A stretch of DNA of 61,343 nucleotides from the NCBI GenBank assembly GCA_900545705.1, contig URAK01000012.1:1-61343 (forward strand), in the 5' to 3' direction. Positions within the stretch are counted from its first letter, which is position 1. Every line of letters begins with the position of its first letter. The notes under the pieces were generated by a model. The model ran no database searches and was not told where the DNA came from. It saw only the letters and a list, made by a program, of their open reading frames with translations. Origin of the DNA: an uncultured Opitutales bacterium (GTDB lineage: Bacteria > Verrucomicrobiota > Verrucomicrobiia > Opitutales > Intestinicryptomonadaceae). Positions 1 through 8,398 of this stretch are shown here, piece after piece. The position numbers and the translations under genes are program-made.

Positions 1-213
1 ATGAAAGACAAATCTAAAAAATCAACCTATTCCACAACCTTTGGTGTTGACCCAATTAACCTCGGTTGACTGAACTCTAAAATAAATTGATACCTTACCA
101 ACCTTGCCATGTTGCATTTGTTGCAAAATCGCTAAAATTTATAAATAAAAATAAATAAATATATTTATATTTACGTATGTTTACAAAGGTATGCGCCGCA
201 ATCCCGCATAAAG

Positions 214-239
214 AAAGGCTTTCCGAGTGGAAAGCCTTT
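214..239 (-). terminator. hairpin downstream of tRNA-Lys
   Basis: An 11-bp perfect inverted repeat (arms 214-224 and 229-239, 4-nt loop) lies 12 nt beyond the 3' end of the tRNA. Read on the minus strand it is followed by a short T-rich stretch, so it is a plausible but weak intrinsic terminator for the tRNA transcript. Confidence 0.55.
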
Positions 240-251
240 GTTCTTAAGCCG

Positions 252-323
252 TAGACCGCCGGGGATTTGAACCCCGAACCAATTGCTTAAAAGGCAACTG
301 CTCTACCGTTGAGCTAGCGGTCC
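252..323 (-). tRNA. tRNA-Lys (anticodon TTT)
   Basis: Read on the minus strand the segment folds as a full cloverleaf: acceptor GGACCGC paired with GCGGTCT (first pair G-U), D-arm GCTC/GAGC, anticodon stem GTTGC/GCAAT around the loop CTTTTAA, and T-arm CGGGG-TTCAAAT-CCCCG. The anticodon TTT reads lysine codons. The discriminator base is A and CCA is not encoded. It stands alone, with no neighbouring tRNA. Confidence 0.95.
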
Positions 324-439
324 ATTGCATTAATAATAACCTCATCACATTACCTTTATCCCTTAGCTTGGCAAGCTTTTTTTTATAAAAATTTTTTTAT
401 TATTTGTCGACAATTCGGGCAAAACGCGTTTCTCTTTCT

Positions 440-460
440 GCCATATTCTCTTAATATGGC
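440..460 (+). promoter_or_regulatory. inverted repeat enclosing the start codon of the thioesterase
   Basis: A perfect 7-bp inverted repeat (GCCATAT at 440-446, ATATGGC at 454-460, 7-nt loop) has the ATG at 456-458 in its right arm. No Shine-Dalgarno sequence is visible upstream. In RNA the helix would occlude initiation. A regulatory role is inference. Confidence 0.35.
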
Positions 461-1196
461 ATACGAGGCATTTTATTCTGTCAGGAGTTCTGAAATCGGT
501 TCCGATTACAGGCTGACTAAAACAGGTGCGGCTTTTTTCTTTCAAGAATGCGCCGCCGAATATTTTACTTCAAAGGGACTAGCTGGGTACGACATGGCAA
601 GGCATTCTCTTACATGGCTAATAAGCAGCGTCGAAACTCGTTTTTCTGGGCAAATGCCTTTCTGGAGAGAGCGCGTAAAAGTCCGAGTTTGGATTCGCAG
701 TGTTTCTGCCGCAAGAATGTATGTTGACTTTATCCAACAAGACGAGAAAGGGAAGATTTTTGCCCGCGGGGAAGCGGATTATCTTGTTGCGGAAATTCCA
801 TCGCATAGACCTTGTAAAATTTCCGAATATTCCGAAGCCTTTGATATTGAAAATATGGACGCACTTGCAGGATATGACAAAATATTTGAGATATGTTCTA
901 TCGCAATGAATGGAGAATATACGCAAAAAGTATCGCGCAAAGTTAGGTTTGACGATATAGATTTTAACTCACATCTTACAAATGTGAAATATCTCCCGAG
1001 GACGGTAGAAGCACTGCCTGACGATTTCTTGATATCGCGCAAACTTGCCGGATACTCTATAAAATTTAAACGCGAAGCTAAATTGGGAGACACTGTGGAT
1101 TCTATTGCGCGCGTATATTGCGATTGCGCATTGCATGGGCTTTCGTGCGGCGGCAAAACTATCGCGGAAGCAGCTACTATTTGGGAAAGAATTTAG
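456..1196 (+). CDS. acyl-ACP thioesterase (FatA/FatB-like)
   Basis: The 246-aa product matches the acyl-ACP thioesterase family, which releases free fatty acids from acyl carrier protein in the cytoplasm. Two tandem hot-dog halves are apparent. The first has the aromatic, tryptophan-rich substrate-proximal segment near residues 48-85. The second carries a DIDFNSHLTNVKYL motif near residue 168, equivalent to the family's D-x-N-x-H catalytic motif. Bacterial members are about 240-250 aa, so length is normal. It is monocistronic, between the tRNA and a long AT-rich region. The start at 456 is the first in-frame ATG but lacks a ribosome binding site and sits in an inverted repeat. The last codons are part of a perfect 25-bp tandem duplication. 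Confidence 0.85.
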   Translation: MAYEAFYSVRSSEIGSDYRLTKTGAAFFFQECAAEYFTSKGLAGYDMARHSLTWLISSVETRFSGQMPFWRERVKVRVWIRSVSAARMYVDFIQQDEKGKIFARGEADYLVAEIPSHRPCKISEYSEAFDIENMDALAGYDKIFEICSIAMNGEYTQKVSRKVRFDDIDFNSHLTNVKYLPRTVEALPDDFLISRKLAGYSIKFKREAKLGDTVDSIARVYCDCALHGLSCGGKTIAEAATIWERI

Positions 1197-1222
1197 GGCT
1201 ACTATTTGGGAAAGAATTTAGG
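1173..1222 (+). repeat. perfect 25-bp tandem duplication across the thioesterase stop codon
   Basis: Bases 1173-1197 are repeated exactly at 1198-1222. The first copy includes the last codons and TAG stop of the thioesterase gene, the second lies just outside it. This looks like a recent replication-slippage event. Confidence 0.9.
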
Positions 1223-2163
1223 AAATCTTTTTTTAATTCTAAGCATAAAATTTAACTTAAAAAAGATAAATTAAGATCTAGTATTTTGCGATCTTATGCG
1301 GATATTTTTTTGAGCAAATTTATCGCAAGTAATTTTTAATTACACGCGGAAATTTAAGGAATAAAAAGTGCAGGGTAGAAAATAGCCAAAACATGCAATT
1401 TAATGCATGCCGCCAACGCAGGTATCCGATAAGACACGGTTTATTTTTTAATTTTTATACGATAAAGACAATGCAATATTAATAGATTTTCATTTAATAT
1501 CGAACTTTATAATAAAAAGGAAACATAAAAAAAGTATGGTGAAAACGTGGGTAAAAGTGTCGTTTTGGATAGTATGTATTAAGAAATAGATAATTTTGAT
1601 TCAAAAGCGCAAAAATATCCTGAAATCTTTTTGAATTTCTAAATTTCCCTGAAATTTTTTTTAGAAAAAATACTATTCTTTATCTAAATTTTTCTATGAA
1701 AATAGCGCCGAAGACTGCTTATATACTAAAATTATTCTTTTATTTTAAATCTGCGCTTATGTTTCACAGTTTTCTCAAGAAAAATATGTTTTTTAAAAAA
1801 GTCAGCAAAACCGAATAAGTCATCAAATTTTTTAGGAATAAAAGTGCGGTTTCGAGAGCCTATAATTAGACATAATGTACATTGTGCGACAAATGAAACT
1901 TTCTTGTATATTTTATATGTTTCCGATATTTAACTTGTTATGAATCATTTTTACGGCATGAAGAATATTCAAAAGTTTTTCACTAACAAAAAAACATTGA
2001 CCTAAATTTATCTAATAATACTAAGTCAATTAAACTTTTGGTCAAGTATGTAAATTATCATATAACCCTATATAAATATTTTTCCAAGGGTTTACTCTTA
2101 AAGCTAAAAAAATCCGTTGAGTAAAAAAACATCTTACGTAAAATTTTAAATTTATAAACAATC
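1223..2163. other. AT-rich stretch with no recognisable gene
   Basis: About 940 bp, clearly richer in A+T than the flanking genes, with no ORF above about 25 codons that looks coding. It holds a CATGCA/TGCATG hairpin (1392-1409), two diverged copies of a ~19-bp motif (1354-1374 and 1832-1849, core AGGAATAAAA), and a weak promoter-like pair TTGGTC (2038-2043), 17-bp spacer, TATAAC (2061-2066) upstream of the fucosidase. It could be a decayed gene or a regulatory spacer. Confidence 0.6.
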
Positions 2164-2201
2164 ATGAAAAAAATACTGGTTGCAGGATTATTATTTTTTT
2201 C
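2164..2201 (+). other. detached signal-peptide start of the fucosidase, T7 homopolymer frameshift
   Basis: ATG at 2164 encodes a Lys-Lys-hydrophobic leader, then runs into seven T residues (2194-2200). In the sequence as given the leader frame stops at 2214. With eight T residues, or a -1 slip by the ribosome, it continues into the fucosidase. Candidate causes are sequencing error, phase variation, or ribosomal or transcriptional slippage. Confidence 0.75.
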
Positions 2202-3875
2202 TTGGAATTATTAGCCGATGATACAGTCACAACGGCTCCCGGTGAAATTACAGTTGCTATAAATCCTCAGAAAATCCCGAACCATCCGATGGCACCAGCC
2301 CAATACCGCAAGCCCGCCGACTACACGCCAAAGCTATACAAATATAATTTAAAACAGATCTCCGACATTTTTTCAAAAGATTTGATTCATAAGGCGCAAA
2401 ACCAAATGCGACGCATTGAATCTGTAAATAAAAATGGCAAATGGAAGCCCGACGGCAAGTCGCTCGACCTACATGAGTGTCCCGAATGGTTCAAAGATGC
2501 AAAATTCGGAATATTTGTCGATTGGGGGCTTTGGTCGCTTGCATCTTGGGCCCCAAAGTCGAGAAAAGGCGCTATGTATCCCGATTGGTACGAGCTTAGA
2601 ATGTATAGCGACTTTGACTCAAATTCCCCTTTCTGGGGCTACCGCAGCTATCATGCAAAAAATTGGGGCGCAGACTTCCAGCGCGACCATTTTATTCCTC
2701 TTTTCCAGGCGAAAAATTTTAATCCGGGAAAACTTGTTGACCTATTTAAAGAATGCGGCGCAAAGTATGTCATACCGTTTTCAAAACATCATTCTGGTTT
2801 TTGTCTGTGGCCTTCGTCGTACACTTTTCGCAATTCCGTTGAAATGGGACCCAAGCGCGACATCTCCGGAGAAATTGCTGATTCTTGCCGTAAAAATGGG
2901 CTTAAATTCGGATTTTATTTTAGCCTCAGCGAATGGGAGTTCCCCGTTTTGGATAAGCGCGGAAATCTTGCTAATTGTTCATGGAACAAAATAATCCCCT
3001 ACTCCGCCGACATGGAATACAAAGCGTCCGGGAAAATAGCAGTAAACGATTTTGTCCGCGAATACACTATTCCGCAAGCTGTCGAATTCATAGACAAATA
3101 TTCCCCAGATATCCTATGGTACGACGCTGACTGGTCGGGAAAAGCCGCAAAACTCGGCAGTTGCGAAATAGCGGCATACTTCTATAATGTTTCTGAAAAG
3201 CCAGTAGCTATAAACGATAGATATGGGCTTGGAGAACCCGAAGAAATTGCCGGAAAATTTACCAAAGAACGCCCAAGACAATGGCTAAGAACAGTAAGGG
3301 GCGATTTCTATACGGACGAATACGGCGATACCTCAGAGTGCATAAATGTCGAAAACTACCACCCGTGGGAGGTGTGCCGCGGCATAAGCCAATCTTACGG
3401 CAACAATTGGCAAGACGACGAAAACAGCGTCCTTTCGGCAAAAGAATTTGTGGCGCGATTTGCCGATATTGTCGCGTGCGGCGGAAACCTGTTGCTGCTT
3501 GTAAATCTTGACGGACAAGGCTCAATACCGGAAATACAAATGCAGCGGCTTAAAGAAATTGGAAAATGGCTTTCTTTAAACGGTGAAGCAATTTTCGCTA
3601 CTCGCCCGCAAGCGCCATACGCAAAAGAAGGCGTATCGTACACGCGCTCGAAGGACGGCTCTTGCGCGTATGCGATAATATCCGAACCCAAATCAGAAAT
3701 TTTTCTGCAATTAATGCCTCCTAAAGGAGCGGTTTTGATGCTTTTGGAATCCAAATCGCGCGTTAAATGGGATTACGCAAAAAATACCGAAAGAGAGCCT
3801 GGAATAAAAGTTGGACTCCCCAAAGAGGCTGCAGCATCTAAGCTCCCGGTCGCACTTTCCGTAAAAATGAAGTAA
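2202..3875 (+). CDS. alpha-L-fucosidase, GH29 (signal peptide out of frame)
   Basis: GH29 retaining alpha-L-fucosidases remove fucose from glycans, usually outside the cytoplasm. The open frame of about 557 codons contains the family hallmarks: PEWFKDAKFGIFVDWGLWS in the first barrel strand, KHHSGFCLWPS, and WYDADW, where the first Asp (about residue 308) is the expected nucleophile. The intact frame can only begin at a TTG (2202) without a ribosome binding site. An ATG at 2164 opens a good signal peptide in another frame (MKKILVAGLLFF) that ends at TAG 2212-2214. One extra T in the T7 run at 2194-2200 would join the two frames into a normal secreted protein ending its leader near LELLA. The enzyme is therefore probably exported if the frame is restored. 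Function is firm; start and expression state are uncertain. Confidence 0.85.
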   Translation: MELLADDTVTTAPGEITVAINPQKIPNHPMAPAQYRKPADYTPKLYKYNLKQISDIFSKDLIHKAQNQMRRIESVNKNGKWKPDGKSLDLHECPEWFKDAKFGIFVDWGLWSLASWAPKSRKGAMYPDWYELRMYSDFDSNSPFWGYRSYHAKNWGADFQRDHFIPLFQAKNFNPGKLVDLFKECGAKYVIPFSKHHSGFCLWPSSYTFRNSVEMGPKRDISGEIADSCRKNGLKFGFYFSLSEWEFPVLDKRGNLANCSWNKIIPYSADMEYKASGKIAVNDFVREYTIPQAVEFIDKYSPDILWYDADWSGKAAKLGSCEIAAYFYNVSEKPVAINDRYGLGEPEEIAGKFTKERPRQWLRTVRGDFYTDEYGDTSECINVENYHPWEVCRGISQSYGNNWQDDENSVLSAKEFVARFADIVACGGNLLLLVNLDGQGSIPEIQMQRLKEIGKWLSLNGEAIFATRPQAPYAKEGVSYTRSKDGSCAYAIISEPKSEIFLQLMPPKGAVLMLLESKSRVKWDYAKNTEREPGIKVGLPKEAAASKLPVALSVKMK

Positions 3876-3979
3876 GAAGTTTTCCCGCGCTCAAAAATTC
3901 CGATTTCTCCGCATTTTTAGGCGCAAAGAGAGGTATAAGCCGGCAAGGAGCGTGCGTGCTAATTCGTATTTTATGAAAG

Positions 3980-6900
3980 CTAAGAGTTTTGACTTACAAA
4001 CTTTTCAAAATTGTCAAAATACGCTTTTGCCTCTTTTGATTTTTTGTCTGCGGCAAGTTTTAAAAGATATTTTGCGTGCTCAAGATCTTTTGCACCCGCC
4101 AAGCCGCTTACATATTTCTTAGCGGTTATGATAAGTATTTCGGGGCTTGCAACGCGGAAAAGTTCGGAAATTTCCGGGATTTCTGTTTTGTCTCCGCTTT
4201 TTTTGTGAATATAGTCCAGAGATTCAGCAGCGTCAAAATCTCCTCTTTTCAGCAATTCCTCTAAAATCGCCATGCCTTTCTGTTCATCTTTTTCCGTGCC
4301 GATGCCGTAATAAAGTGACATCGCTTTTCTTCGTTCCATTTCCTCGCTTAACTTGGAACCGCTTTTTTCTATTTCTACTATAATTTCAAAAGCTTTTTTG
4401 GGGTCTGCATTTTCTCTGTCATATGTGTAGAAGTCATAAAGCTTGCACAACTTAGAATTTCTATCTTCAGGGGAATTTTTGGCAAAAAATTCTGTCCAAT
4501 ATTTTCGCTTATTGGGATAATTTCCGAGCGCATTTTTCTGATATAAATCTTTCAAGGACAAAACGGCGTCGAAATACATAGGCTTTATATTGTATGACAC
4601 CATGCGCTTAATATCTTCGCGTATTTTATCTGCCTTAGCTGTATCTTTTGCTGTTCCTATTCCATTTTCAAGGCAGAATGCCATGCACTCTAACGCCTTC
4701 ATCGAGCCGTCGCGGTACGGTTTTTCGGAGCATTTTTTAAAAATCTCAAAAGCTTTCTTTTCGCCCTTCTCCACCCCAATGCCGTGAAGGTAGGCAAAAG
4801 CCATGTCGAGGTTTGAATTTATATCGTCTATTGAATACAATTTTTTGTAGCATTGCGCATATTTTTGATTGTATTCAAAAGTTTTTTTAGGGTCGCAAAT
4901 AGAAGTATTTTTATATAGCGCCGCCAATTCTTTATATGTAGCCGGATTTTCTTTCGCAAAATCTTCGTATAATTTTAAAGCCTTGGGGAGTTTTGAAACG
5001 TCGTATTCTTCATATAATCGAATAAGGCTTCTTATCTTATAGAAACGCTCATTGACTTTTAAGTCTTTGTTTTCCAATTGATAATTAATTACACATTCCG
5101 TATGCTCCGATAAGTCCACGACTTCTCTTAAAAGTGACATATCGAAATCTTGCCAGACACTAATTGTTGAAATTATTTCGTCGGCTTTTTTTATATTTTT
5201 TGCGGTTCCTATTCCATAGCGGTAAGCGTAAGAAATAAGGTATTTATAAAAGTCGTTGTAAGGTCGTTCATTCAATTTTTCAAATGCCAACTTTTCGTCT
5301 TTTTCATTTGGAATGCCAAACATCAGCATAGCGGGATAATAAACGGCCAGCGGATTCTCCCGTTCATGCGCCAACTTGGAGCAATTTAGTAGCTTTTTGT
5401 AATCTTTATTGTATGCGTAATGATTAATAAGAAAGGTCAGATTTTCCAAGCCTGTTTTTTCTATGACGCATTTTTGATATAATTCGTCCACATATTTTTC
5501 CCTGTCCGCCCGGTATTTTATGGAATTTATTTTATGATATATGGAATTCTGATAGTAATCTCCCCTATCTTCACTGTCGCGGCCAATGCTATATACATAC
5601 TTTTGCGTCTCGTTGTCTAATGCAAACAGATGCTGAATATTGTTCGATATTTTGATTCCAACCTGTGTTTTATCCATACATTCGCTCTCAAACGCCGACT
5701 CAATCTCGGAACGCAATTTTTCAGCTTTCGCCCTATCCTTTTTTTCGTTTATTCCCTGGAATGTGCACGCCATAAGAATCCCTTTCGCATAGACGCAGCC
5801 CATGCCGGAGGAGCGTTCAAATACCTTGCGCGCCTTTTCCCAGTCGCCGTTTTCCGCGAGGTGCATTCCCTCTAAAAATTCTATATATTTATTTTCGGGA
5901 TATTCTAAAAACAGGCTATTCCATTCGTCTTCTCCAAGCTTGGAATAGATTGTATAGCACTCGGAGAAATTCCCCAGTTCCATTGCTTTTTTGTTGTAAG
6001 AAATGGCTTCTTTTAATTTCTCCGGAATCATTTCAAAGTAATTGCCGTTTAATAGCCCATGCACAATTTCAATATAGGCGTCGGCTTTTTCCGAGTTGCC
6101 AAACCCCTCAATTATTTTTTCAAATTTTTGGGTATTTTTATCGATATTGACGCTTCCCAAAGCAAATGAAACTGCAAGGGTTTTTACAGTGTCCGGATTG
6201 GAAATACTTTTTATCGCTTTTTCAAGAAACTCCGTTCGTTTTTGCTCCATTCCCAGAGCTCTGTACATTCCCGCAAGATTCGATATTAAATAAAAGTCAT
6301 CTGGTTGAGATGCGTATTTCTCCTCAAATATTTTCAATATTTCTTCGCGCTTGGGGTTTGACGAAAAATCTTTAAAAGACAATTCACTGTACAATGAAGG
6401 CACTCCAAGCCATTTTTGGGCAAGATCTAACTTGTCGTATGCGGATAAGGCTTCAAGCTCATAAAGCCTTTCAAAGATTTTTAAACGTTCATTTTTCAAA
6501 TTCAAGAAATTGCACATTCTGGACAATTCGCGCAATCTCATCGCTTCAGGATATTTTTCAAACTCCTTTAAAGCATTTTTACCGTCGGCTTCAAAAGTTT
6601 TATCTCTCAGAGAAATCGCATAAATTGCCGCATAGGTTGATACATTTTTATTTTTTAGGTTTTTTAGGAGCGAAACTAATTTTCTCCGCGTTTCCTTGCC
6701 CATTTTCCCAAAATCGTACAATAGAGTGTTGGGAGAACCATCTTTTAATTCGCAATATGAATCTGAATCCAAAAGATCCCCCGCCTCTTTATCTTTCCCC
6801 GACCGCATATATGCCTTCAACATATCTCTATATACAACCGTACTATTATACTTCTTAAACTTTTTTAAGCCATCGAGGCTCGGATTTTTACCGAAAATTC

Positions 6901-7300
6901 CCGCGGCATAGGCGGCGGATTCGGCAAGCCCCTTGCGCGCATATTTTTTAAACAGTTCGGCGTCGCCTTTCAAGTAGGCGATTTCCGCGAGGCGCATTAC
7001 GGCGTAGTTATCGTTTTCTAACGCCAGTTTCGCGAGATTTTCCTCCAATTTTCCGAGGTATTTCTTAGCTTTTTCATCGCTCTTGGCAAGCTCTACAAGC
7101 CCCGATACATATCCGAGGTTTTCGTACGCAAGGCGGGCGCTTTCAAAATTTTTTCCGCCAATCCCGTCGGTGAGAGTTTTCATATCTTCGGCGGATATTC
7201 CCGTTTTATTCTCTCCCCCTGCCCCAGTATCCGCCTTTACTATATTGCAGACGACAGCGCAAAATGCAAAAATAAAAACTGAAATAATCTCTTTATTCAT
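3980..7300 (-). CDS. large secreted SEL1/TPR-like repeat protein
   Basis: The 1106-aa product begins with a Sec-type signal peptide (MNKEIISVFIFAFCAVVCN, cleavage likely near KADTG) and is otherwise alpha-helical. Several SEL1-like repeats are recognisable by the pattern A-x-x-Y-x-x-G-I-G-x-x-K-D, for example YAYRYGIGTAKNIKKA, FAYLHGIGVEKGEKKA and SLYYGIGTEKDEQKG; the rest resembles TPR helices. Such solenoids scaffold protein-protein contacts, here presumably in the periplasm. No enzymatic motif is seen. It converges on the fucosidase gene and is divergent from the pentapeptide-repeat gene. The base composition is AT-richer than the housekeeping genes, which may point to acquired DNA. The specific partner is unknown. 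Confidence 0.7.
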   Translation of the reverse strand: MNKEIISVFIFAFCAVVCNIVKADTGAGGENKTGISAEDMKTLTDGIGGKNFESARLAYENLGYVSGLVELAKSDEKAKKYLGKLEENLAKLALENDNYAVMRLAEIAYLKGDAELFKKYARKGLAESAAYAAGIFGKNPSLDGLKKFKKYNSTVVYRDMLKAYMRSGKDKEAGDLLDSDSYCELKDGSPNTLLYDFGKMGKETRRKLVSLLKNLKNKNVSTYAAIYAISLRDKTFEADGKNALKEFEKYPEAMRLRELSRMCNFLNLKNERLKIFERLYELEALSAYDKLDLAQKWLGVPSLYSELSFKDFSSNPKREEILKIFEEKYASQPDDFYLISNLAGMYRALGMEQKRTEFLEKAIKSISNPDTVKTLAVSFALGSVNIDKNTQKFEKIIEGFGNSEKADAYIEIVHGLLNGNYFEMIPEKLKEAISYNKKAMELGNFSECYTIYSKLGEDEWNSLFLEYPENKYIEFLEGMHLAENGDWEKARKVFERSSGMGCVYAKGILMACTFQGINEKKDRAKAEKLRSEIESAFESECMDKTQVGIKISNNIQHLFALDNETQKYVYSIGRDSEDRGDYYQNSIYHKINSIKYRADREKYVDELYQKCVIEKTGLENLTFLINHYAYNKDYKKLLNCSKLAHERENPLAVYYPAMLMFGIPNEKDEKLAFEKLNERPYNDFYKYLISYAYRYGIGTAKNIKKADEIISTISVWQDFDMSLLREVVDLSEHTECVINYQLENKDLKVNERFYKIRSLIRLYEEYDVSKLPKALKLYEDFAKENPATYKELAALYKNTSICDPKKTFEYNQKYAQCYKKLYSIDDINSNLDMAFAYLHGIGVEKGEKKAFEIFKKCSEKPYRDGSMKALECMAFCLENGIGTAKDTAKADKIREDIKRMVSYNIKPMYFDAVLSLKDLYQKNALGNYPNKRKYWTEFFAKNSPEDRNSKLCKLYDFYTYDRENADPKKAFEIIVEIEKSGSKLSEEMERRKAMSLYYGIGTEKDEQKGMAILEELLKRGDFDAAESLDYIHKKSGDKTEIPEISELFRVASPEILIITAKKYVSGLAGAKDLEHAKYLLKLAADKKSKEAKAYFDNFEKFVSQNS

Positions 7301-7350
7301 AGAATCTTATATAATATAAAAAAAAATTATTTCAATAAAATAAAAGCGTT

Positions 7351-7356
7351 TTGACA
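7351..7356 (+). promoter_or_regulatory. possible -35 box (TTGACA) of the pentapeptide-repeat gene
   Basis: A consensus TTGACA lies 30 bp before the ATG at 7387, in an AT-rich divergent intergenic region. The -10 position (around 7374-7379, AAAATT) is poor, and a start site there would leave almost no leader. Suggestive only. Confidence 0.25.
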
Positions 7357-7386
7357 TCTCTTATCTTATTTTGAAAATTGCAATGA

Positions 7387-8301
7387 ATGGAAGAAAAATA
7401 CTACAAAGTTATTTCCGATGACGGCAAGTCTCCCACCAAGCGGTTCGACTATTCTCCATATTTGCCCTCCGGGAATGGAGTCCCCGGGAAATGGTTACCG
7501 GAGATTCCGGAAAACAAACTTTTTTCCGACGGATACTATGTGTCAAAATACTGGAATATGTGGTATGTCCCAGGCGCAAAAATTTACGAAGTTGAAGTTG
7601 ATGGCATCAGCCGCGCGGAATGCGCGGGAGTTGAAAAACAGGTTTGCTGCTCGCGCATAAGGCTTTTAAAAGACGTTACAGCGGACCTTGTTCCTACCCT
7701 GCCTCCCGCCGAGTTTTCAGACTCGGAAAATTTTGCAAACACGGGCGCAGGCAATACTGGAAAGCACAATACCGGCAACTGGAATTGCGGAGACTTTAAT
7801 ACGGGAAACCGCAATACAGGCTCTCTCAATAGCGGCGACTTTAACACGGGCGACAGCAATTCGGGAATCGACAATGTAGGCGACAGAAATTGCGGCTCCG
7901 GTAATGTCGGGTGCGACAACACCGGCCACTCCAATACCGGAAATTTTAACAAAGGCTCGTACAACAGCGGCGACCACAACCGTGGATTTGCAAACAGCGG
8001 CAGTTTTAATGTAGGCAACCGCAACTCGGGCAAATGGAATATCGGCAACCGCAATTCCGGCTATTTTAATACAATTCCTCCGAAGATCTTTATGTTCAAC
8101 AAGCCAGTTGACGCTGAAATATCCGATATAAAACTTCCGAAATGGCTCAACTTTCCCAATCCACCAAAGGCATTCGAGCGCGCGAGCATTGAGGAGATAC
8201 TGCAAACACTCAAACTTCCGAATTTCGACTACGAAATTTTTGAGAAAATTACCGGAGTGTCAAAATCTGATTTTGAGAGAAAACTCGGTAAAAAACTTTG
8301 A
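7387..8301 (+). CDS. pentapeptide (NxGxx) repeat protein
   Basis: The 304-aa protein has three parts. Residues 1-110 form a globular domain (YYVSKYWNMWYVPGAKIYEVEV region) resembling the N-terminal domain of gut bacterial and phage pentapeptide proteins. Residues 116-230 are 22 uninterrupted pentads of the form xxNxG (FANTG, AGNTG, KHNTG and so on), the type also seen in mycobacterial MPTR proteins. A C-terminal region starts with the MFNKP motif that typically follows the repeats in this family. The repeat should form a regular beta solenoid. No signal peptide or membrane segment is visible. The biological role of this family is not established. The gene is alone, divergent from the SEL1 gene, and could be phage-derived. 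Confidence 0.75.
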   Translation: MEEKYYKVISDDGKSPTKRFDYSPYLPSGNGVPGKWLPEIPENKLFSDGYYVSKYWNMWYVPGAKIYEVEVDGISRAECAGVEKQVCCSRIRLLKDVTADLVPTLPPAEFSDSENFANTGAGNTGKHNTGNWNCGDFNTGNRNTGSLNSGDFNTGDSNSGIDNVGDRNCGSGNVGCDNTGHSNTGNFNKGSYNSGDHNRGFANSGSFNVGNRNSGKWNIGNRNSGYFNTIPPKIFMFNKPVDAEISDIKLPKWLNFPNPPKAFERASIEEILQTLKLPNFDYEIFEKITGVSKSDFERKLGKKL

Positions 8302-8398
8302 AATTTTCCGCGCTAAAACGCTGCAATTGAGTCCCCGGATAGAAAAGTAAAAATCTGGGTTCCTTTCATAAAAAAAATACCCGATTTTAACTTGCCTC

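Noticed and set aside
1..69. 22-codon ORF at the window edge (ATG at base 1)
   Set aside because: Could be the 3' end of an upstream gene, but no family is recognisable and the start is cut by the window.
365..384. AGCTTGGCAAGCT palindrome followed by eight T residues, like a terminator
   Set aside because: On the plus strand no gene lies upstream to terminate, since the tRNA is on the other strand; the stem is short.
7584..8054. Minus-strand ORFs opposite the pentapeptide repeats
   Set aside because: Regular Leu/Pro or Val/Ala patterns are just the reverse reading of the repeat DNA.
7730..8075. Possible CRISPR-like or satellite repeat
   Set aside because: The 15-bp periodicity comes from in-frame pentapeptide codons; there are no constant repeats with unique spacers.
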